Shown: positions 1 through 4,073 of the stretch, piece by piece
How positions within the stretch are numbered: the stretch's first letter is position 1
How the letters are laid out: each line of letters begins with the position of its first letter
DNA from: Synergistaceae bacterium
GTDB taxonomy: Bacteria; Synergistota; Synergistia; Synergistales; Thermovirgaceae
NCBI GenBank assembly: GCA_003446665.1
Contig: DMCT01000131.1
Span: forward strand, 11,510-17,839
Length of the DNA stretch: 6,330 nucleotides
Direction of reading: 5' to 3'
Position numbers and translations under genes: made by a program
The notes under the pieces: model-generated
What the model saw: the letters and a program-made list of their open reading frames with translations, nothing else
Databases searched by the model: none
Told to the model about the DNA's origin: nothing

Positions 1-269
1 AACCAGGCGGCCATGGCCTCCAGCAGGCCGGTTCTCTCTATAACCTTCATGAAGATCATCGCCGTGGCGATGATCAGGATCGTATCGAGATAGCCGAAGG
101 TCCCCTCCACGAGATGGCGTACCGGGAGTCCCTTAACGGCGGCCAAGCCCCCGACAACGGCCGCAAGTGCCATGGCAACCGCAATTGGAAGTTTCAGCCG
201 GAAGGCGCCTAAGACGAAGGTCCCTATCATCAAAAACGCGTAAAGGGCCTCGGGCCAGAGCCAGTTCAT
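1..269 (-). CDS. Ion-transporter-superfamily permease (TRAP DctM-like), N-terminal part, cut by window edge
   Basis: The minus strand is open from an ATG at 269-267 to the left edge, giving 89 residues without a stop; the rest lies outside the window. The visible part is very hydrophobic, with likely membrane segments at about residues 9-24, 27-46 and 60-76, and a short conserved-looking stretch ending ERTGLLEAMAAW. This pattern (short N-terminus, helix pair, then a helix followed by E-x-T/S-G) resembles the TRAP large-permease/ion-transporter superfamily, which moves organic anions across the inner membrane. Family assignment is by recall from a fragment; another anion permease of the same superfamily is possible. 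Translation starts 5 bp after the stop of the upstream exported-protein gene and has only a weak GGGT upstream, so it is probably translationally coupled to that gene. Confidence 0.65.
   Translation of the reverse strand, partial: MNWLWPEALYAFLMIGTFVLGAFRLKLPIAVAMALAAVVGGLAAVKGLPVRHLVEGTFGYLDTILIIATAMIFMKVIERTGLLEAMAAW
54..75. repeat. Perfect 10-bp inverted repeat with 2-bp centre in the permease gene
   Basis: GATCATCGCC (54-63) and GGCGATGATC (66-75) flank GT. It falls in the codons for the third membrane segment (IIATAMI). As RNA it would be a 9-bp stem with a 4-nt loop; as DNA it is a 22-bp dyad. Confidence 0.6.
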
Positions 270-274
270 TTTTT

Positions 275-829
275 TTACCCGGCAGTAACGCCCCAGCCCG
301 AAAGGACGGTTTCTAGTGGTACATTTGTCCCCTTGACCGAGTCCGCGCTGTGCATTGGGATGTCTTTTCCGTCGATAAGCCGGTCGAAAAGTCCGTCCTC
401 GTTGCCGCCTTCAACAACGATCAGCGCGTCTGAAAGAGGTGCCACGGCCTCTATAAAAAGATCCGAAAGCTGTCCCCTGCGTCCCGCGCCGCCTACGTGC
501 ATGACCAGTATTTTCATTCCCTTTTGCCGGGCGGTTTCAATGAGCTCCATCGCACGGTCTTTTTCCTGTTCCTTGTCGATACCTGCGGCGCCCAGCCCCT
601 TCGAACTTCCACCCACCACGGCGACAAGGACCTTTTGATCCGAAAGGTCTTCGGGTTTCATCAGGCTGTCATAATCGTGGTCTATGCCCATGTTCCTGAG
701 TACCACCCGAACCATCATCGCGTCGGGGCTCTGTCCGACCGAAGTCAGGGCCACGTCGGCGGCGAAAGCTTCGCCCTGCACTGAAAACACCAGTAGTGCG
801 AGCATAGTCAGAACCAGTAATTTTTTCAT
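275..829 (-). CDS. Exported DUF6305-like protein, partner of adjacent permease
   Basis: This encodes 184 aa. The N-terminus is a clear Sec signal peptide: KK, a hydrophobic core at residues 4-17, and an AFA-A site with cleavage near 23/24. The mature protein is about 160 aa and soluble. It alternates predicted strands (VLVAVV 67-72, KILVMH 106-111, ALIVVE 135-140) with helices, and each strand is followed by a glycine-rich turn (GGSSKGLG 73-80, GGAGRRG 113-119, GGNEDG 141-146), so a Rossmann- or flavodoxin-like alpha/beta fold is inferred. I recall this as the DUF6305 family, which has no known function. The ATG at 829 is supported by an AGGAGGT ribosome site at 844-838 with 8-nt spacing. The downstream permease starts 5 bp after this stop, so the two are very likely one operon, and a periplasmic partner role is inferred. 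Confidence 0.88.
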   Translation of the reverse strand: MKKLLVLTMLALLVFSVQGEAFAADVALTSVGQSPDAMMVRVVLRNMGIDHDYDSLMKPEDLSDQKVLVAVVGGSSKGLGAAGIDKEQEKDRAMELIETARQKGMKILVMHVGGAGRRGQLSDLFIEAVAPLSDALIVVEGGNEDGLFDRLIDGKDIPMHSADSVKGTNVPLETVLSGWGVTAG

Positions 830-837
830 GATATGCT

Positions 838-844
838 ACCTCCT
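838..844 (-). promoter_or_regulatory. Strong ribosome binding site of the exported protein gene
   Basis: AGGAGGT on the minus strand is a full anti-SD match, 8 nt before the ATG at 829. It fixes the start of the signal-peptide protein and is the strongest ribosome site in the window. Confidence 0.85.
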
Positions 845-864
845 GGATGTCTTTCTTTTTGCTG

Positions 865-887
865 CTTTGTCACAATAACGAACAAAG
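865..887. repeat. Operator-like inverted repeat CTTTGT-N11-ACAAAG
   Basis: Perfect 6-bp arms (865-870 and 882-887) lie 21 nt beyond the ribosome site of the exported-protein gene, where a repressor could act. Inside, TTGTCACAA is a second small palindrome. The layout recalls a Rex-type TTGT...ACAA site, but the spacing is one base too long, so no regulator is named. Confidence 0.3.
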
Positions 888-903
888 TCCCAAATGTACA
901 TCT

Positions 904-921
904 TTTTTCTCATTTTTCTCA
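904..921. repeat. Tandem direct repeat, 2 x TTTTTCTCA
   Basis: Two exact adjacent 9-bp copies (904-912, 913-921) sit in the divergent intergenic region. They could be a slippage product of the T-rich sequence or a pair of protein sites; nothing in the sequence decides. Confidence 0.4.
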
Positions 922-1031
922 TGATAGTGTCTGAATATTTCCCGTTTCCAATTTCATAGGCTACACTTCAGCTAAAAAGAAAAATGCGCTAATGAAAATC
1001 CGCCATAAAGGTCGCTTGAGTCGTTTGAAGG

Positions 1032-1056
1032 AAATTCGTCGGAAGTCGGCGAATTT
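1032..1056 (+). promoter_or_regulatory. Hairpin in the leader of the MFS gene
   Basis: AAATTCGTC pairs with GGCGAATTT (9 bp including one T-G wobble) around a 7-nt loop. TTATAT follows directly, about 55 nt before the MFS start. It could be a leader hairpin, a weak attenuator or an operator. The AT-rich stem and short T run make it a poor intrinsic terminator. Confidence 0.3.
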
Positions 1057-1110
1057 TTATATGAGGGAAAATCCTCGAAACAGGCGGTACTTGAGCAGGG
1101 AAGGGGCTAG

Positions 1111-2334
1111 TTGCATTTCATGCCGGTATGGAGAAAGTCACAAGTGAAGTTCTTCAAGTCAATAGGGGATAAAACTTCTGTTTTCCCTGCCATAGACGGA
1201 AAGAGGGCCAGGGATTATCTTCTGCTTTGGGTCCTTGCCTTCTGCCACTATGCAGCGGCCCTTTCTTTTTTCGCCTTTCCGCTGCAGGTAGTCCGGTGGG
1301 GTTATTCCACCATGGTGGTGGCTTTTTTGGCCTTCGCCATGGACGGGACGCTGGTGGCCGTGCGGCCTTTGGTCAAATGGTTGATAGACCGCCTAATGGC
1401 CCGTAATTCTCTTTTTTTGTCGTCGATCCTCCTCGTTGCGGTGGTATTTCTGCTTTTTGCGGCGGGTGATTCACTGCCGATTCTGATTCTGGCAAAAGCC
1501 TTGCACGGTGTTTCCCTGTCGATATTTATCGTGGCGAACCTCGTTTATCTTCATGTAGTACTGCCTCCCAGCATGACGCGGCGGGGGATGCTTTGGCTGG
1601 GGACCACCGCGATGCTTCCCCAGCTTTTCATGATAAGCCTTGCCGAATGGGCCATCCTTTCCGACAGGCTGTGGACTTACTACGGGATGTTGCTCTTTCT
1701 CGCTGTATCGGCCTGTCTCCTTTCGGTCGCACTGAAGCCCAGAAGCGCAACAAACAGTGAGCCCGTTACCATGCGCTACCTGCTTAGAGAGAAAGATTTT
1801 CAAAAACTGGGTGTACTGGCGTTTTCCCAGGCATTTATGATATGTATGATCAATAATTTCATGGCCCTCCTGCTGGGCGAAAGGGCTGTGCCGGTTTCGG
1901 CTTTTTTCATACCTTTCGCCCTGGGGACGCTCCTTGTAAGAGGACCCCTGGCCGCTTTCGTGGACAGAAAAAATCCCTATAAGGTCCTGGTCGCCGGTTT
2001 TTCGGTCATGGCCGTTTCCACGGCGGGGCTGGCGCTCTCGTATTCCTGGAATGCCACCGCCATATTTGCCTTTCTGCTGGGGCTTGGGTTCGCGCCTCTG
2101 CAATCCACAGTTATATCTCTGGCCGTTGAAGCCTTTCCGCAGGACCGGACCGCGGTCATAACGGGGATAATGACAGCCGAGGACTCCGCCTGGGCTGCGG
2201 GACCACTTGCAGGCGGAGTCCTCGGCAGCGTTTCCGTGACGTTGATCTATTGGGGCAGTTCCGCCGCTGGTATAGCAGCGGCCCTCTTCGGGAAATTAGC
2301 CCTCACCGGAAAGGAAAAAGGCGGCAACGAATAA
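1111..2334 (+). CDS. MFS transporter, substrate unknown
   Basis: A 407-aa membrane protein with about 12 hydrophobic segments (first near residues 37-58, last near 375-397) in two halves around a cytoplasmic loop at about 208-230, as in the major facilitator superfamily. A degenerate motif A lies between TM2 and TM3 (KWLIDRLMARN, 89-99), and its second-half counterpart is RGPLAAFVDRKNPYK (277-291). A glycine-rich segment GPLAGGVLG (364-372) lies in TM11. The usual glycine of the first motif A is missing, so substrate cannot be inferred from motifs. The start is uncertain: TTG 1111 (AAGGGG at 1101-1106, 4-nt spacing), ATG 1120 (13-nt spacing) and GTG 1144 (GGAG at 1130-1133, 10-nt spacing) are all possible, and none changes the membrane part. 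It appears monocistronic, converging on the small gene at 2395. The coding sequence is unusually rich in inverted repeats. Confidence 0.88.
   Translation: MHFMPVWRKSQVKFFKSIGDKTSVFPAIDGKRARDYLLLWVLAFCHYAAALSFFAFPLQVVRWGYSTMVVAFLAFAMDGTLVAVRPLVKWLIDRLMARNSLFLSSILLVAVVFLLFAAGDSLPILILAKALHGVSLSIFIVANLVYLHVVLPPSMTRRGMLWLGTTAMLPQLFMISLAEWAILSDRLWTYYGMLLFLAVSACLLSVALKPRSATNSEPVTMRYLLREKDFQKLGVLAFSQAFMICMINNFMALLLGERAVPVSAFFIPFALGTLLVRGPLAAFVDRKNPYKVLVAGFSVMAVSTAGLALSYSWNATAIFAFLLGLGFAPLQSTVISLAVEAFPQDRTAVITGIMTAEDSAWAAGPLAGGVLGSVSVTLIYWGSSAAGIAAALFGKLALTGKEKGGNE
1875..1921. repeat. Intragenic 10-bp inverted repeat enclosing a small GC hairpin and T6 run
   Basis: GGGCGAAAGG (1875-1884) and CCTTTCGCCC (1912-1921) are perfect complements within the MFS coding sequence. 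The 27-nt interior holds GCCG-GTTT-CGGC (1890-1901) followed at once by six T (1902-1907). The inner stem is too short for a confident terminator call. Confidence 0.5.
2176..2226. repeat. Perfect 17-bp inverted repeat inside the MFS gene
   Basis: GCCGAGGACTCCGCCTG (2176-2192) is the exact reverse complement of CAGGCGGAGTCCTCGGC (2210-2226), with a 17-nt spacer at 2193-2209. I checked every pair. It encodes the loop before TM11 and the GPLAGG segment (about residues 356-372). As RNA it would form a very stable GC-rich hairpin some 110 nt before the stop codon. No T tract follows, so it is not an intrinsic terminator. Confidence 0.9.
2263..2282. repeat. 7-bp inverted repeat near the 3' end of the MFS gene
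   Basis: GCCGCTG (2263-2269) and CAGCGGC (2276-2282) form a hairpin with a 6-nt loop, 37 bp after the 17-bp repeat. Alone it would be unremarkable; it is listed because of its closeness to the long one. Confidence 0.4.
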
Positions 2335-2347
2335 GGTAAATCTGTCT

Positions 2348-2366
2348 TCTTAAGTTACCCTTAAGA
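2348..2366. repeat. TCTTAAG/CTTAAGA inverted repeat between convergent genes
   Basis: The 60-bp gap between the MFS stop and the stop of the small minus-strand gene holds 7-bp arms at 2348-2354 and 2360-2366. The same bases also read as an imperfect tandem repeat (CTTAAGTTACC, CTTAAGATAACC). The stem is AT-rich with no T tract on either side. It is at best a weak bidirectional terminator, and no better one is seen in this gap. Confidence 0.3.
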
Positions 2367-2394
2367 TAACCTGGAATCCTGCCTGGTTCGGGTC

Positions 2395-2712
2395 CTATCC
2401 TTTCGCGGAATGAGCGTCACGTTTTTCCTTGAGTTCGTCGTTTTTTATCTTCTTGTCAATGGCCATCCTGACGCGGACCTCGTCGTCGGTCAGCCAGAAA
2501 TACTCGGGTGGAAGATACAGGATTTCTTCCATGTCGGATTCGGTGAACATGATGCGAAATCGGCCGCTTCGCCCGACTTCCACATTGTTCACGAAGACGG
2601 AGCAGTCTTCGCAATCGAAGTAGACCTTCATATAGAGTTCGCAAAGCTTCTTTGCCCTTTCCTCGATCTTTTTACGGAGCTGCATGTAGTGTTCGACTTC
2701 CAGCTTGAGCAC
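2395..2712 (-). CDS. Small charged Cys-containing protein, unknown function
   Basis: I do not recognise the family. With the start preferred here the product is 105 aa. An N-terminal helix of mixed charge (about 3-30, KLEVEHYMQLRKKIEERAKK) is followed by C24, C34 and C37 (C-x9-C-x2-C, within FDCEDC), a probable beta region (SVFVNNVEVGRSGRFRIMF, 38-56), an acidic ILYLPPEYFWLTDDE segment, and a lysine-rich tail. There is no signal peptide or membrane segment, so it is cytoplasmic. The open frame reaches GTG 2721, but AGGAG at 2727-2723 would then sit only 1 nt away. GTG 2712 has a 10-nt spacing and is the better start. Three cysteines are too few to claim a zinc site. It has its own promoter 30-60 bp upstream, so it can be expressed apart from the Fsr-like gene before it. 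Confidence 0.75.
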   Translation of the reverse strand: MLKLEVEHYMQLRKKIEERAKKLCELYMKVYFDCEDCSVFVNNVEVGRSGRFRIMFTESDMEEILYLPPEYFWLTDDEVRVRMAIDKKIKNDELKEKRDAHSAKG

Positions 2713-2739
2713 AGGTATCACGCTCCTTCCGATGAAGGG

Positions 2740-2768
2740 ATTATATCATGTTATCCTGATGATGTGAT
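2740..2768 (-). promoter_or_regulatory. Sigma70-type promoter with extended -10 for the small protein gene
   Basis: On the minus strand, ATCACA (2768-2763) is followed by a 17-nt spacer and a perfect TATAAT (2745-2740), preceded by TGA to give an extended -10 (TGATATAAT). The -35 matches 4 of 6 consensus bases. A start near A2733 would leave a leader of about 20 nt that just contains the ribosome site at 2730-2722. This is the best promoter in the window. Confidence 0.6.
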
Positions 2769-2800
2769 GGTAGTTTTTTGAAAATAGTCGTTGATGTATT

Positions 2801-3970
2801 CTACATGGACTCCCATTTCCGTAAATAAAGAGGCATTGGGAAAAGCGGGATCAGGGCGATGAACACCAAAGTGGCGACAAGGCCGAAAATATCGGCGAAA
2901 AGGCCTATCGGTGCTATAAGAAGACTACCGAGCCCGAAGGAAAAACCGGTTACCAGGGAAGCCACCACATTTCTGGAACGCGGTGCCATCTCCTGGGCCG
3001 CAGCGCCTGTCACAGGAAGAAGTGCCTGCAAAAAGGTGTTTCCCGCCATGTAGAGGGCTATTGAGACCGCCCCAGTCGTCAAGGCAGCCGGCACAAGAAA
3101 GAAAGGAGCGGCTGCCATCGAGAAGACTATTACTTTCTTGTGACCTATAGCATCGGAGATGCGACCCCCAAGCATCGGCGAAACGGCTCCGATTATGTTG
3201 ATAGTAAACAGGATGGTTCCCACGTTTACGATGGTTCCTCCCCGGGCGACGATCAGGAGGGGAAGGAAAAACCGTATCCCGTTGACGGCTGTATCCCTGC
3301 ATACGGCTACCGCCCACACCGGGTAGACGATCCTGAAAGTTCCCCATAGCGTTTTTGCGAAATCCCCGGGCGAAGGTCTGGCATCGGGCGATTTTTCCTT
3401 AATGACAGGTATCACCCTCCAGGTGAGGTAGCCGACTAAAAGTGCCGGAACCAGTGCGGCAAGCGGCATCAGGGTGTAGCCGAACAACCTGTAAAGGGCG
3501 ATGGCGTAAAGGGGACTTACGGTTGAACCGAAGATGCCTCCTACCGCGAAAATAGCGAGAAAGAAGGCAAGCCTTGACGGGTCTTCCACGTAACCGACAC
3601 CTCCGTGCCCGGAAGGATGGTAGACGGCGCTTCCGAAGCCCCAAAGACCGGTGAAGAGAAGTGCCATGCCGTATGTAGGCGACGCGGGTAAAAGGGATGC
3701 CCCGAGGGCGGTCATTAGCGGCCCTGCCATGAGTGCGTAGGGACGGGAGAAAAGGTCCGAAATATATCCTGCCATCGGCTGGACCACCATGTGGATCAAT
3801 CCCGAAAGGGAACTGATAAGCCCAGCCTGGCCGTAGGTTATGCCCAGACGCTCCACGATAAGGGGCACGAAAGTCGGCAAAAACGAACCGTAAACATCGT
3901 TTACGAAATGCGTAAGCGTCAGCACGGTAAGTTTCGAGTGCTTCTTCAAGATGTTCTTTATAATTTTCAT
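2801..3970 (-). CDS. MFS exporter, fosmidomycin-resistance (Fsr)-like
   Basis: A 389-aa inner-membrane protein with about 12 hydrophobic segments, close to the usual length of the Fsr branch of the major facilitator superfamily. Family-like signs are H-F-V-N-D (21-25) at the start of TM1 followed by FLPTFVPL, motif A as GYISDLFSRP (68-77), YHPSGHGG (117-124) after TM4, and the second-half motif GGRISDAIGHKK (268-279). Fsr proteins are drug/proton antiporters, but most members in environmental bacteria have unknown substrates, so fosmidomycin export is not claimed. The frame extends to a TTG at 3997, but the ATG at 3970 has GGGAG at 3983-3979 with 8-nt spacing and gives a normal N-terminus (MKIIKNILKKHSK), so that start is chosen. 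It diverges from the RocB-like hydrolase gene across 103 bp. The small unknown gene lies 88 bp downstream on the same strand. Confidence 0.9.
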   Translation of the reverse strand: MKIIKNILKKHSKLTVLTLTHFVNDVYGSFLPTFVPLIVERLGITYGQAGLISSLSGLIHMVVQPMAGYISDLFSRPYALMAGPLMTALGASLLPASPTYGMALLFTGLWGFGSAVYHPSGHGGVGYVEDPSRLAFFLAIFAVGGIFGSTVSPLYAIALYRLFGYTLMPLAALVPALLVGYLTWRVIPVIKEKSPDARPSPGDFAKTLWGTFRIVYPVWAVAVCRDTAVNGIRFFLPLLIVARGGTIVNVGTILFTINIIGAVSPMLGGRISDAIGHKKVIVFSMAAAPFFLVPAALTTGAVSIALYMAGNTFLQALLPVTGAAAQEMAPRSRNVVASLVTGFSFGLGSLLIAPIGLFADIFGLVATLVFIALIPLFPMPLYLRKWESM

Positions 3971-4073
3971 AGGCAGTTCTCCCGGTCGCAAGGTCAATGA
4001 ATGTTATATTGTTATTCTACTGCATGCATTCAAGCGCGTCTTGCAAAAAATTATTTTAAGAGGTGAAACGTAA
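3971..4073. other. Divergent promoter region between Fsr-like and RocB-like genes
   Basis: An AT-rich 103-bp spacer that must serve both genes. The hydrolase has AAGAGGTG at 4058-4065, 8 nt before its ATG, and the exporter has GGGAG at 3983-3979. Candidate -10 elements exist on the minus strand (TAGAAT, TATAAC) but none has a properly spaced -35. An 8-bp palindrome TGCATGCA lies at 4021-4028. Shared control of the two genes is possible from the layout alone. Confidence 0.45.

Larger units (their letters stand above)
830..1110. other. Divergent intergenic region (281 bp) with repeats but no gene
   Basis: This AT-richer spacer separates the minus-strand exported-protein/permease pair from the plus-strand MFS gene, so promoters for both must lie here or overlap the gene ends. 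I found no convincing -35/-10 pair on either strand. It holds an inverted repeat CTTTGT/ACAAAG at 865-887, a tandem 9-bp repeat TTTTTCTCA at 904-921, and a hairpin at 1032-1056. No open frame with a credible ribosome site was seen. Confidence 0.7.

Noticed and set aside
865..887. Possible Rex redox-repressor site
   Set aside because: Rex sites have TTGT and ACAA ends spaced by 10; here the spacing is 11 and the centre does not match.
1309..1320. 12-bp palindrome CCACCATGGTGG in the first MFS gene
   Set aside because: It arises from ordinary codons for S-T-M-V-V; a single even palindrome of this size is not notable alone.
1596..1624. 8-bp inverted repeat GCTGGGGA/TCCCCAGC in the first MFS gene
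   Set aside because: Eight-base arms with a 13-nt spacer are expected by chance at this window size.
1471..2103. Long open frame on the minus strand (210 codons) opposite the first MFS gene
   Set aside because: Its product is rich in Q, R, H and G with no domain-like pattern, and it lies fully antisense to a 12-TM gene with good coding character. It is a shadow frame.
2410..2781. Plus-strand open frame of 123 codons opposite the small Cys protein
   Set aside because: It is antisense to 2395-2712, which has a well-spaced ribosome site and a promoter; I saw no ribosome site for the plus-strand frame.
4021..4057. Plus-strand promoter TTCAAG-N17-TATTTT before the hydrolase
   Set aside because: The -35 matches only 3 of 6 bases, and the transcript would start inside the ribosome site.
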